64,000 nucleotides of DNA from Desulfopila aestuarii DSM 18488 (GTDB lineage Bacteria > Desulfobacterota > Desulfobulbia > Desulfobulbales > Desulfocapsaceae). Under the pieces are notes generated by a model. That model was not told where the DNA came from. It searched no databases and saw nothing but the letters and a program-made list of their open reading frames with translations. Shown here one piece after another: positions 27,742-36,580 of this stretch; positions within the stretch are counted from its first letter, which is position 1; each line of letters opens with the position of its first letter. The stretch lies in contig CAMBBS010000006.1 in assembly GCA_945863875.1 (NCBI GenBank), positions 62,001-126,000 on the forward strand, written 5' to 3'. The translations under genes were made by a program, and so were the position numbers.

Positions 27742-28650
27742 TTATACTCGAAAAAACGATGCAAAAATCGGCTCAAGATCAACCTGTTTGTCTTCGAGAA
27801 GATAATGCCCGGCATCGCCAAAATAATGGCTTTCGGCATCAGGAAAGCGTTTCTGCCATTCCTGGAAGAACTCCTCGTTGAAACAGAAGTCACCGCCTCC
27901 CCAGACAAGAAGCACAGGCAGAGCCGCATCGCGCAGCAGGTGTAACCGTCTGTCGATATCGACAAGTGTGGTATAACTTTTGTCGCGCGGTGCAAGGGGA
28001 ATATCGCGGACAAAGCTGTAAACGGCCACTCGATTTTGCCAGCTGTTATAGGGCGCGAGATACGCCTTGGCCACGTCCGGCGCCAATTTGTTTTTCACCG
28101 CCATAAAGGTGGCCGGCCAGGCAAAACCATTGAACAATCGGACAATTATTTCACCCAGCACCGGCAAACGGCAAAGCTGTATGCGCCGTGGTATCCGGGT
28201 CGAACGAAAAGCAGCAGTGTTCATCGCCACTATTTTTTCGATACGATCGATATGGTTAACGGCGCAGCCCATCCCTATCGCTCCGCCCCAGTCATGAACG
28301 ACAAGGGAAAAACGCCCTATCTGCAAATGCTTGAGCAGAGATTCCAGGTTAACAATATGCTGCGCCAGACAATAGGGGTAGTCCTGCGGTTTATCGGAGA
28401 GACCGCACCCCATATGATCAATGGCTACGACCCGGTGGTTTTCACGCAACTGTACAATAAGATGCCGGAAATAATAGGACCAGGTGGGGTTGCCATGCAC
28501 CATGACAACAACCGGGCCTTCTCCTTCATCTATATAATGCAGTCTTCCACCATCGATTTCGAGATAGTGGGAAGTAAATGGATAGTCGGGGTACACCGTC
28601 TTTGACACCGCTTGGAAAATTATTTCGTTTATAAAGATGGGTAACTTCAT
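27742..28650 (-). CDS. oleB: Alpha/beta hydrolase, beta-lactone decarboxylase (OleB-like)
   Basis: 302 residues from ATG 28650; a TTG three codons earlier is less likely. Haloalkane-dehalogenase-like fold with the oxyanion segment HGNPTWSYYFRHL, the nucleophile Asp in VVHDWGG (near 120) and the histidine in GDAGHYLLED. In the Ole pathway OleB decarboxylates the beta-lactone to a long-chain cis-olefin. It is the first gene of oleB-oleC-oleD-bepA. No thiolase-like oleA is found upstream or elsewhere in the window. Confidence 0.82.
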   Translation of the reverse strand: MKLPIFINEIIFQAVSKTVYPDYPFTSHYLEIDGGRLHYIDEGEGPVVVMVHGNPTWSYYFRHLIVQLRENHRVVAIDHMGCGLSDKPQDYPYCLAQHIVNLESLLKHLQIGRFSLVVHDWGGAIGMGCAVNHIDRIEKIVAMNTAAFRSTRIPRRIQLCRLPVLGEIIVRLFNGFAWPATFMAVKNKLAPDVAKAYLAPYNSWQNRVAVYSFVRDIPLAPRDKSYTTLVDIDRRLHLLRDAALPVLLVWGGGDFCFNEEFFQEWQKRFPDAESHYFGDAGHYLLEDKQVDLEPIFASFFRV

Positions 28651-29076
28651 CGCCCACAAGGGGTGTAATCTTATACTCCAGGCAATTGGGGTGTCAACTC
28701 TTTATCGTTTTTCCCGGCCTCGGTTTCGCTTTCTTGGCGCGATTTCACCGGGCGTCCGCCCAAGACAGAGACCATAAAGACCATAAAGACCGTGGAGACC
28801 GTGGAGACCTCGCATATAAAAGTAAGAAAAATACCTATCTTCCTGGGATATCAGCTCATTTTTGAAATTATCCATTGCATTTAATGGACAAACGTGCTAA
28901 ACGATTTTTTTGTTGTGGTACAAATTTTTTTGTGTTGACGAATGAAAAAGCGCTGAAGACCACATGGCAACGGCGGTGATTTTTCTCTTTCGACACAACA
29001 AACGATGTCTGACCAGTGAGTGGTTGGAAATATATTAATGGTTCGAAATTGAACTGCGTACAAAAGGAGTGGTACA
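28651..29076. other. Long intergenic region between oleB and cspA
   Basis: About 420 bp with no credible coding frame. It holds a 9-bp-unit tandem repeat (28770-28809), a short inverted repeat TCCATT/AATGGA (28871-28888), T-rich stretches near 28903-28931, and the cspA ribosome binding site AAAAGGAG. The plus-strand half probably includes a long cspA 5' leader, as is usual for cold-shock genes. Confidence 0.6.
28770..28809. repeat. Four tandem copies of a 9-bp unit
   Basis: GACCATAAA twice, then GACCGTGGA twice, then GACC. Two variants of one 9-bp unit, each duplicated, so the array probably grew by stepwise slippage. It lies outside any gene. No function can be assigned. Confidence 0.8.
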
Positions 29077-29277
29077 ATGGCAGAAGGTACAGTGAAGTGG
29101 TTTAATGACGCAAAAGGTTTTGGCTTTATCGAACAAGATGGTGGACAGGATGTTTTTGTCCATTATTCCGCTATCAAAACTGAAGGCTTTAAGTCCCTTG
29201 AAGAAGGTTCCCGGGTATCCTTTGAGATAGTTGATGGCCCGAAAGGTCCTGCCGCAGATAACGTTCAGAAAATTTAA
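29077..29277 (+). CDS. cspA: Cold-shock protein, CspA family
   Basis: 66 residues. A single cold-shock domain with RNP1 KGFGFIE and RNP2 VFVHYSAI. Binds single-stranded RNA and DNA as an RNA chaperone. AAAAGGAG gives a strong ribosome site; a long leader upstream and a strong terminator downstream make it a one-gene transcript. Confidence 0.97.
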   Translation: MAEGTVKWFNDAKGFGFIEQDGGQDVFVHYSAIKTEGFKSLEEGSRVSFEIVDGPKGPAADNVQKI

Positions 29278-29296
29278 TTATTGTTATATCAATCAC

Positions 29297-29334
29297 AAAG
29301 CCCCCAGTGCCTCTCTGCGCTGGGGGCTTTGCTG
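29297..29334 (+). terminator. Strong stem-loop terminator shared by cspA and the malic enzyme gene
   Basis: AAAGCCCCCAGTGC pairs with GCGCTGGGGGCTTT (29297-29310 and 29317-29330, one G-T wobble) around CTCTCT. It lies between two converging genes and ends two bases before the malic enzyme stop region, so it can serve both strands. T runs are short on each side. Confidence 0.8.
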
Positions 29335-29335
29335 T

Positions 29336-31069
29336 TTACATGGAGACCAGTGGGAGGTATTCAGGATTCCATCGGATCCTGTCGATAAGCATACTCATTC
29401 TCGCCTCATCATCATTATGCTGAAAATCAGAGTAGACGCATGGTCTGCTGACCCCTTTGCTTACTGCGCACATGGCCACCGCCACGGCAACTTTTCTCGC
29501 CACGTTACGGATATCATTGATCGGTGGTACCAGCCGTCCCTTCTGCAGTTGTTCTTCAGACATCATATCGGAAATAACTCTGCCCGCTACGGTAAAAAAC
29601 TCCGGCAGCACTTCCCTGGCACCTGAAGCGAGAACGCCCAGTCCGACGCCGGGAAAAACAAAGGCGTTATTGCACTGGCCAATGTGACAGGCATTTTCCA
29701 GACTTTCCAGGGTAGCGCAGGGATTTCCGGTGGCCACCAGGAAACCCTCTTCGCTCCATTTGCTGATATTCTCGCAAAAAACCTGGGGAGTTGAAATATG
29801 TTGAAAGAGCGGCAGGATAAGTGGCCGCGTGCTGTTTTTCTTAATTTCTTTTATGACGTCCTTGTTAAAAAAGAAATCCTGCCCGGTCGTGCCGATTAAT
29901 GTGGTGATCCCTGCCTGGCGGATAATTCCCGGGATGTCGATTCTGTCTATTTCGCCAAGCCAGGGATGACGGGCTTTGTCCTTGGCAAATTTCTTTTTAT
30001 GCAGTTCCTTGTTCGAGCTGACAATGAGGCCTTTCGAATCGATCATAAAGATACGGTCCAAGGCCTCTTTCTGCGACAGACCCTCCTCGATCATGGCCAG
30101 CATGATCTGTTCTCCGATACCTACGCCCCCGGCGCCGCCACCATGGATGAGAATTCGCTGGTCGGCGAGTTTCTCGTTTCTTATTTTCATGGCCGACAAA
30201 AGAGCCGCCAGGGCGATTGCACCGGTACCTTGAATATCGTCATTGAAAGAGATGAGTTCATCGACGAAGGCGTCATGAATACTAAAGGCGTTCCGCTGTG
30301 AGAAGTCCTCCCACTGGCAGAGGGCGTTGGGGAAAACATTTCGAAAGGCCCTGACAAATCGACCGATAAACGATAGATATTCTTCCCCTTCCAGACGCCT
30401 GTGCCGCCAGCCGAGATATTTCTTGTCATCAAGGAGTTTTTCGTTGTTCGTGCCGACGTCTAGAGAAATAGGCAAACAATGCCAGGGAGCAATGCCCGCG
30501 CCCTGGGTGTAGAGCATCAACTTACCGAGGCAGACGGCAATCCCTCCGGCGCCCTGATCGCCGATACCGAGCACCCCCTGGTTATCGGTGACCACAGCCA
30601 CGCGGATATCCCGGTGAGCGAACCGGCGCAATATATCTTCCGCCCCGTCGATGTTGCCTGGATAAAAGTGCAGGCCGTTGGCCTGCCGGAACATGGACGA
30701 ATATTTCTGTACCGCCAGGCCGATGGTCGGGGTGTAGATGATTTTTATAAAATTTTTGATATCACTCTGGATAAGAGCATGGGCCAGTGTCGCGTTACGG
30801 TCAAACATCGAACGAATAAAGATAAATTTTTCAATATCATCAATCTTTTCATTCACCTTGGCCCGAGAGCTTTCGACCTGCTCCTCAAGGCTTCTCTGAC
30901 CCGGGGGAAGCGTTGCCTCCAGTCCCAGCGATTTTCTTTCTTCAAAGCTGAATGCTGTTCCCTTGTTGATATAGCTGCAGGAGCGGGCAGCGGACCCGCT
31001 GGCATACACAACAATTTCACGGGTATTGCCATACTCGTCGTATTTGAACCGATACAGATTTGTCGACAT
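29336..31069 (-). CDS. Malic enzyme (NAD(P)-dependent, decarboxylating)
   Basis: 577 residues, the large malic enzyme form. Signatures: IYTPTIGLAVQKYSSMFR, the catalytic VVTDNQGVLGIGDQG, the NAD-binding GGGAGGVGIGEQI and GATGNP-like VATGNPCATLE. It converts malate to pyruvate, CO2 and NAD(P)H. Cofactor preference cannot be read with confidence. Divergent from the kamA-like gene by 75 bp. Confidence 0.92.
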   Translation of the reverse strand: MSTNLYRFKYDEYGNTREIVVYASGSAARSCSYINKGTAFSFEERKSLGLEATLPPGQRSLEEQVESSRAKVNEKIDDIEKFIFIRSMFDRNATLAHALIQSDIKNFIKIIYTPTIGLAVQKYSSMFRQANGLHFYPGNIDGAEDILRRFAHRDIRVAVVTDNQGVLGIGDQGAGGIAVCLGKLMLYTQGAGIAPWHCLPISLDVGTNNEKLLDDKKYLGWRHRRLEGEEYLSFIGRFVRAFRNVFPNALCQWEDFSQRNAFSIHDAFVDELISFNDDIQGTGAIALAALLSAMKIRNEKLADQRILIHGGGAGGVGIGEQIMLAMIEEGLSQKEALDRIFMIDSKGLIVSSNKELHKKKFAKDKARHPWLGEIDRIDIPGIIRQAGITTLIGTTGQDFFFNKDVIKEIKKNSTRPLILPLFQHISTPQVFCENISKWSEEGFLVATGNPCATLESLENACHIGQCNNAFVFPGVGLGVLASGAREVLPEFFTVAGRVISDMMSEEQLQKGRLVPPINDIRNVARKVAVAVAMCAVSKGVSRPCVYSDFQHNDDEARMSMLIDRIRWNPEYLPLVSM

Positions 31070-31144
31070 ACTCAGCCCCCCTGGTCATCTCAAAATAAAA
31101 TGTGCAATTGACAAGTACTCTTCTCTGCTCCATAATGTCCGGCC

Positions 31145-32191
31145 ATGGAACCATGGCAAATAATTTTACAGAACAGCATAACCACCCTGGATGGCCTGCA
31201 GGAGCATTTGGATTGTGATAGTAACGCATTACGTGAGGTAATAGCAAACTTTCCAATGCGCATTAATCCATATTTTTTAAAATTAATGCACCATCCCGGT
31301 GATCCGATGTGGAAGCAGGCTGTTCCCGATGTCGCCGAGATAAACGACAGGGTCTGTGAGGAAGATCCCCTGGAGGAAGAAAATCTCAGCCCGGTAGCCA
31401 ATCTCGTCCATAAGTATCCGGATAGAGTGCTGTTTCTCGTGTCGAATACGTGCGCGATGTATTGCCGTTTCTGCACCAGAAACCGTAAGGTCGGCACTGC
31501 AAAAATGAAGATCACTCCCGAGACACTGCAGGCCGGCTACGACTACCTGCGATGCCATCCGGGCATCAGGGAGGTCCTTATTTCAGGGGGCGATCCGCTT
31601 CTTCTGCCGGACGAGGAGATCGCGGCGATTCTGAAAAACCTGCGCTCAATACCATCTATTGAAGTTATCCGCATCGGCACCAGGGTACCCTCGGTTCTGC
31701 CGATGCGCATTACCGACAAACTTGTTACTCTCCTGAAAGCGTATCACCCTCTTTATATTAATACCCATTTTAATCATCCTGCTGAAATCACTGCGGAGTC
31801 GAGCCTGGCCTGCACCATGCTTGCCGATGCCGGTATCCCGCTCGGCTGTCAGACGGTCCTTTTAAAAGGCGTCAACGATGATGCCGAAACGCTCAAGAAA
31901 CTTTTTCTCGCCCTGTTGCGCATCCGGGTGAAGCCCTACTACCTGTTTCAGGCCGACCTCACCCGGGGAACCAACCATTTCCGGACATCGACCGCTACCG
32001 GGATCGCCATAATGCGCCAACTTTACGGACATATCTCAGGCATGGCCATTCCCACCTACGCCCTTGACGGACCAAAGGGCAAGGGTAAAATTCCCCTTAC
32101 GCCACAGTATATTCTGGCGCAGGGCGACACCCTTGTCTTTGAGAATTACCAGGGGGAGCTCTGCTCTTATCCAGAGGCCGACTGCGGATGA
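31145..32191 (+). CDS. KamA family radical SAM aminomutase
   Basis: 348 residues. Radical SAM motif CAMYCRFC, then ISGGDPL, and the PLP lysine region YALDGPKGKGKIPL, which matches lysine 2,3-aminomutase better than EpmB at this site. It is shorter than the classical clostridial enzyme (about 415) and close to EpmB in length. Possible products: beta-lysine for osmolyte synthesis, or EF-P modification. Neither an acetyltransferase (ablB) nor epmA is adjacent, so the role stays open. Confidence 0.8.
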   Translation: MEPWQIILQNSITTLDGLQEHLDCDSNALREVIANFPMRINPYFLKLMHHPGDPMWKQAVPDVAEINDRVCEEDPLEEENLSPVANLVHKYPDRVLFLVSNTCAMYCRFCTRNRKVGTAKMKITPETLQAGYDYLRCHPGIREVLISGGDPLLLPDEEIAAILKNLRSIPSIEVIRIGTRVPSVLPMRITDKLVTLLKAYHPLYINTHFNHPAEITAESSLACTMLADAGIPLGCQTVLLKGVNDDAETLKKLFLALLRIRVKPYYLFQADLTRGTNHFRTSTATGIAIMRQLYGHISGMAIPTYALDGPKGKGKIPLTPQYILAQGDTLVFENYQGELCSYPEADCG

Positions 32192-32232
32192 GAGAAGCAG
32201 CAGAGATTTTAAGCCAATGGCTCATCACCTGG

Positions 32233-33144
32233 CTATTTCGCCGGGTCAAAAAAGATATTTTGATGCGCAGCCTCGGAAATAGCGACTACTGCCGGGTGCC
32301 TGATAATCCGTTCCACTGAAATAGCATAAAATCTTTCCCTGATTCTGTTCGTCCGGCCAAGCACCTGGACCTGATATTGGAGTTCAACTTCTTTCTCGAT
32401 AACCGTTGGCGCCATGAAAACGCCTTCACCCGCCTGTCCATACACCGTCAGCAGTGCATTGTCGTCAAACTCCCCGATTATTACCGGATGGACGTTAATA
32501 CTTTCAAACCACTGGTCGACCATGCCGCGCAAGGAACTCATGGCCATCGGCAGCAGCATGGGCGCCCCGTCGAGAGAATATGGGAAGTTGTGCTGCAGGG
32601 GGTTGGCCAGTTTTTCCACACCAAAAAAAGAAACACCGCATTCCCCCAGGAGATGATTGTATGCCTTGATACTCAAGCTTGAACGAAGCGGCGTCTCGGT
32701 GAGGACCATATCAAGTTTATGCAGCGCCAGGTCGGCAAGCAGTTGTTCGTCCTTGCCTTCATGACAAATCAGCCGGACCCGTTCAGACAACTTTCCTGCC
32801 GGTTCAAGAAGTTTCCGGGCAACCAGTTTCGGCACCACATCGACAAGACCTACTTTGAGGGATAAGGGGCCGGTTATCGATTGCCCCCGCACCGACTCAA
32901 GCATTTCCCGGCCCAGGGAAAATATCTCATCCGCATACCGATAGACAAGATGTCCCATGTCCGTAGGTTCGAGATTCCGGCCGACCCGTTTGAAAAGTTT
33001 TGCACCTAAAACTTCTTCGAAGGTGGATAATTGGGAGCTCACCGTTGATTGGGCCAGGCTGAGCTTCCTGCCGGCTGCGGTGATGCTTCCCTCCTGCATG
33101 ACTGTCCAGAAATAAAACAGGTGATGATAATTAAGCCATTCCAT
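32233..33144 (-). CDS. nhaR: LysR-type regulator, NhaR-like
   Basis: 303 residues. An N-terminal winged helix (LNYHHLFYFWTVMQEGSITAAG, QSTVSSQLSTFEEVLGAKLF) and a C-terminal effector domain. The YHHLFYFW start and RYADEIFSLGREML segment are typical of NhaR, the Na-responsive activator of antiporter genes. It is divergent from nhaD, which fits direct control of that gene. Confidence 0.82.
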   Translation of the reverse strand: MEWLNYHHLFYFWTVMQEGSITAAGRKLSLAQSTVSSQLSTFEEVLGAKLFKRVGRNLEPTDMGHLVYRYADEIFSLGREMLESVRGQSITGPLSLKVGLVDVVPKLVARKLLEPAGKLSERVRLICHEGKDEQLLADLALHKLDMVLTETPLRSSLSIKAYNHLLGECGVSFFGVEKLANPLQHNFPYSLDGAPMLLPMAMSSLRGMVDQWFESINVHPVIIGEFDDNALLTVYGQAGEGVFMAPTVIEKEVELQYQVQVLGRTNRIRERFYAISVERIIRHPAVVAISEAAHQNIFFDPAK

Positions 33145-33193
33145 TGCTTGGCAATTCCTATGGTTTTTGCGTTGTATTGCACTGCCGCAGCAG

Positions 33194-33222
33194 TTTTCAA
33201 TTCGATTATCTCTAACTATAAT
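33194..33222 (+). promoter_or_regulatory. Candidate nhaD promoter in the nhaR-nhaD gap
   Basis: TTTTCA (33194-33199), 17 bp, then a perfect TATAAT (33217-33222). The -35 box is weak, as expected for an activator-dependent promoter. It would leave a leader of about 130 bases before nhaD. An NhaR site should lie in this 217-bp gap, but I cannot point to it. Confidence 0.4.
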
Positions 33223-33361
33223 AGCATATTTATCTATTTGACCTAATCTTTTTTTAGCTTTATCCTACGAGGCTTAATATATTGCACATTAAATTCAGCA
33301 CATATCTTTTTCATGAAATCGTGCAGCAGCATAATCACAAAAACTTAACAGGAGTTCTGCA

Positions 33362-34795
33362 ATGCGTGGAAGGAGCCTTTTCTATTATTTCACCGCCTTT
33401 ATCTTCTCCGTGGGGTTTTGCGGAACAGCCTTCGCCTCTGACCCGGGAGTGGTCCATGAAGCGTTGAACCTCACCAATCACTGGGGTGGATATATCGCCC
33501 TGATCGTCTTCGTCGTGGCGTATTTTTTTGTCATGCTCGAAGAGATGACGCATATGCGGAAATCGAAACCCGTTCTCCTCGCCGCCGGCATTATCTGGGG
33601 CATAATCGGCCTGATTTATGCGATGAACGGCATTAATCATGCGGCAGAGGTGGCTATTCGTCATAATATTCTTGAATATGCCGAGCTGTTTCTCTTTCTG
33701 CTGGTGGCCATGACATTCATTAATTCCATGGAAGAGCGGCAGGTGTTCGAGGTTCTCCGGGTAAAGCTGGTCAACGCCGGCTACTCTTTTAAGAAACTAT
33801 TCTGGATTACCGGTCTCCTTGCCTTTTTCATCTCGCCGATTGCCGACAATCTCACCACGGCACTGCTGATGTGTGCCGTGGTGATGGCCATCGGCAAAGA
33901 GGATAAAAAATTCGTCGGCCTGGCCTGTATCAATATTGTTATCGCCGCCAACGCCGGTGGCACCTTCAGCCCTTTTGGCGACATTACCACGCTTATGGTA
34001 TGGCAGAAAGGCATTATCCAGTTCCAGGAATTTTTAGTTTTGTTTGTGCCGTCGGTGGTCAACTGGCTGGTGCCGGCAGTGATAATGAGCTTTGCCGTAG
34101 CAGACCAACAGCCGGAAGCCGGCCTTGAGAACTTGAAATTAAAGCGTGGCGCCTTCATCATCATCGGCCTTTTTCTCTGGACCATCGCTACTGCCGTAAG
34201 CTTTCATAATTTCTTGCAGCTTCCACCGGTGGTCGGCATGATGGCCGGTCTGTCGCTCCTGAAGATGTTTGGTTTCTACCTGAATAAAACCCATGTCAGA
34301 ACCCAGGAGAGCTACGACCCGATCAAAGCCGAACAGCGCATCGGTCAGATCATACCTTTCGATGTTTTCGCCAGGGTTGCCCGGGCGGAATGGGACACCC
34401 TGCTCTTTTTCTACGGTGTTATTCTCTGTGTCGGCGGTCTTGGTTTCATGGGCTATCTTGGTCTCGTCTCCAACCTGCTGTATCTGGACTGGGGCCCGAC
34501 AACGGCAAATATCATGATAGGTTTGCTTTCTGCAGTCGTTGATAACATTCCGGTCATGTTTGCCGTCCTGACCATGATGCCGGATATGTCTCACGGCCAG
34601 TGGTTACTGGTCACGCTGACGGCCGGTGTTGGCGGAAGTCTTCTTTCCATCGGTTCCGCGGCGGGGGTGGCGCTCATGGGTCAGGCAAGAGGCCAGTACA
34701 CCTTTTTTGGCCATCTCAAATGGACGCCGGTCATTGCCCTGGGCTACGCCGCAAGTATCTACACGCATTTTCTCATCAACGGCTCGTTGATGTAG
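33362..34795 (+). CDS. nhaD: Sodium/proton antiporter NhaD
   Basis: 477 residues, with an N-terminal signal-like segment ending AFAS followed by about twelve hydrophobic helices. IADNLTTALLMCAVVMA and AANAGGTFSPFGDITTLMVW are characteristic of NhaD in the ion transporter superfamily; DNIPVMFAVLTMMP is a second conserved site. It exports Na or Li in exchange for protons across the inner membrane. CAGGAG precedes the start. Divergent nhaR is the likely regulator. Confidence 0.93.
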   Translation: MRGRSLFYYFTAFIFSVGFCGTAFASDPGVVHEALNLTNHWGGYIALIVFVVAYFFVMLEEMTHMRKSKPVLLAAGIIWGIIGLIYAMNGINHAAEVAIRHNILEYAELFLFLLVAMTFINSMEERQVFEVLRVKLVNAGYSFKKLFWITGLLAFFISPIADNLTTALLMCAVVMAIGKEDKKFVGLACINIVIAANAGGTFSPFGDITTLMVWQKGIIQFQEFLVLFVPSVVNWLVPAVIMSFAVADQQPEAGLENLKLKRGAFIIIGLFLWTIATAVSFHNFLQLPPVVGMMAGLSLLKMFGFYLNKTHVRTQESYDPIKAEQRIGQIIPFDVFARVARAEWDTLLFFYGVILCVGGLGFMGYLGLVSNLLYLDWGPTTANIMIGLLSAVVDNIPVMFAVLTMMPDMSHGQWLLVTLTAGVGGSLLSIGSAAGVALMGQARGQYTFFGHLKWTPVIALGYAASIYTHFLINGSLM

Positions 34796-34813
34796 CAGCG
34801 TGTGCACGCCGTT

Positions 34814-34868
34814 CCCCTGCCCACGCCATGAAGCCGATAGCTCCAGCCTCTTTTGGCGTGGGCAGGGG
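34814..34868 (+). terminator. Long inverted repeat after nhaD
   Basis: CCCCTGCCCACGCC (34814-34827) is the exact reverse complement of 34855-34868, with one more A-T pair inside (34828/34854), so 15 bp around a 25-base loop, starting 18 bp after the nhaD stop. There is no good T run after it (CAAGACAAATTTTGC), so it may act as an mRNA 3' stabiliser as much as a terminator. Confidence 0.55.
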
Positions 34869-34932
34869 GCAAGACAAATTTTGCATTTAAAATATTCGCC
34901 TTCCTTTCTTTTTCCGGGAAAACTTGATAATA

Positions 34933-34964
34933 ATCTTCAAAAAATTATATAATTTTTTGAAGAT
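34933..34964. repeat. Perfect 32-bp palindrome upstream of the HDOD-GGDEF gene
   Basis: The left arm ATCTTCAAAAAATTAT (34933-34948) is the exact reverse complement of the right arm (34949-34964), with no central spacer. It ends 11 bp before ATG 34976. It may be a protein-binding site, or a hairpin over the ribosome binding region; an A-run and T-run in the arms also allow a terminator role for nhaD. Confidence 0.75.
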
Positions 34965-34975
34965 CAACTTTGATT

Positions 34976-36559
34976 ATGCAAAATAATCAAACCAACCGGA
35001 AAACCGTCATGCATAAAGATGAAATTCTGCGAAGTATCCTGCTCTCTGATGAATTGCCGACATTGCCCACGGTCGCCTCGAAACTGATTACCCTCACTGC
35101 CAAAGAAGAGACGACCCTCGCCGACATCGGTGAGTTGATTTCCCAGGATATTTCGCTTTCAGCGAAAATTCTGAAAGTTTCCAATTCGGCCTTTTACAGT
35201 TTTCCACAGCAGATAGGTTCGATCAAACAGGCTGTCAGTATTCTGGGAATGAATGCCGTACGCAGCCTGGTGCTGTCTTTTTCTTTTTTGACCATGAAAG
35301 CCGGCACAGTCAAAAGCCGCTTTAATTTTGAAGCATTTTGGGAAAAGTCGCTCGCCTCCGCGGTGACGGCGAAGCTTATCCTCGAACACACCAAGGGGGT
35401 GGATACGGAGGAGGTATTTGTGTCCGGGCTGCTGCAGAATTTGGGGGAGCTTATCCTGGCGAGATCTTTTCCTCAGCAATATGACTCAGTTCTGCAGGCA
35501 GTCGAGGACAGGCACCAGGATACCTTTGCCGCGGAAGCAGCCGTTTTCGGCATCAATCATTCCGAGGTCGGGTTAGAAGTGGCGCAGCATTGGGGGTTTC
35601 CGGACGTATTACTCATTCCACTGAAGTACCATCATCATCCCGAGGAATATCCCGGCCAAAACAGCACCATCCGGGCAACGGTTCGAGCAGTCTATCTTTC
35701 TGATCTTTTAGTAAAAGTACTCTACTCCCAACATCCGGAAGTTTATCATAAACAGTTTCGCAAAGAAGCCGCGAAATTGCTCGGACTGACAGCTGAGAGC
35801 ATCGAGGCTATTCTGAATGAGGTCCATATAAAAGTTAAGGAGGCCGGGACCTATTTCAATCTAAAAATAAAAACCACCAAATCAGTGCAGGAAATACTTC
35901 AGGAGGCAAATATTCGTTTGAGTCTGATAAATCTCGACTACGACCAGATGAACAAACAGCTTATTCTGGCTAAAATTCACCTTGAAGATTTGACCAAAGA
36001 GCTGGAAGACAAAAACAAGATACTCGACAATCTGGCCAACATCGATGGCCTGACCGGGGTGTACAACCATAGATATTTTCAGAATGTTCTGGATCAAGAG
36101 ATCAAGAGGTCACTGCGACATAATAAATCAATATCAATTCTTCTCATTGATATTGATCATTTCAAACTGGTCAACGACACCTATGGCCATCAAGTCGGTG
36201 ACTTTGTTTTAGCGGAATTCGCCAAGACCATACAAGAAAACATCAGAGAATACGATACCCTTGCCCGGTACGGCGGTGAAGAGTTTGTCGTCGTCCTGCC
36301 GGAGACGAGTTGTGAGGACGCCTTGGTCGTCGGGGAAAAATTACGCTCTGTCATTGAACAAACAGGTTTTCAGGACAACCGGGAGAAATACCACGTCACA
36401 GCAAGTTTCGGACAGGCGGGCAGCACCCCGGCCGCAGAGGATAATTTTAGCAAAAACGACTTGATACATCAAGCCGATCAAGCGCTCTATGAGGCAAAAG
36501 AGAAAGGACGGAACAGGGTTGTCGGCTATAGTCCGAAAAAGAAATGGTACACTTTCTGA
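34976..36559 (+). CDS. HDOD and GGDEF domain protein (putative diguanylate cyclase)
   Basis: 527 residues from ATG 34976; ATG 35012 is also possible. Residues 10-210 form an HDOD domain (PTLPTVASKLI, ISQDISLSAKILKVSNSAFY). A helical linker leads to a GGDEF domain with ARYGGEEF intact and an RxxD inhibitory site (REYD) five residues before it, so c-di-GMP synthesis with product inhibition is expected. HDOD domains often relay signals. The palindrome directly upstream suggests tight control. Ends 21 bp before convergent priA. Confidence 0.88.
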   Translation: MQNNQTNRKTVMHKDEILRSILLSDELPTLPTVASKLITLTAKEETTLADIGELISQDISLSAKILKVSNSAFYSFPQQIGSIKQAVSILGMNAVRSLVLSFSFLTMKAGTVKSRFNFEAFWEKSLASAVTAKLILEHTKGVDTEEVFVSGLLQNLGELILARSFPQQYDSVLQAVEDRHQDTFAAEAAVFGINHSEVGLEVAQHWGFPDVLLIPLKYHHHPEEYPGQNSTIRATVRAVYLSDLLVKVLYSQHPEVYHKQFRKEAAKLLGLTAESIEAILNEVHIKVKEAGTYFNLKIKTTKSVQEILQEANIRLSLINLDYDQMNKQLILAKIHLEDLTKELEDKNKILDNLANIDGLTGVYNHRYFQNVLDQEIKRSLRHNKSISILLIDIDHFKLVNDTYGHQVGDFVLAEFAKTIQENIREYDTLARYGGEEFVVVLPETSCEDALVVGEKLRSVIEQTGFQDNREKYHVTASFGQAGSTPAAEDNFSKNDLIHQADQALYEAKEKGRNRVVGYSPKKKWYTF

Positions 36560-36580
36560 GGCATTTCAAGTGAAATACGA

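Noticed and set aside
28770-28809. Possible CRISPR array
   Set aside because: Units are 9 bp, contiguous and without spacers; no cas gene is present.
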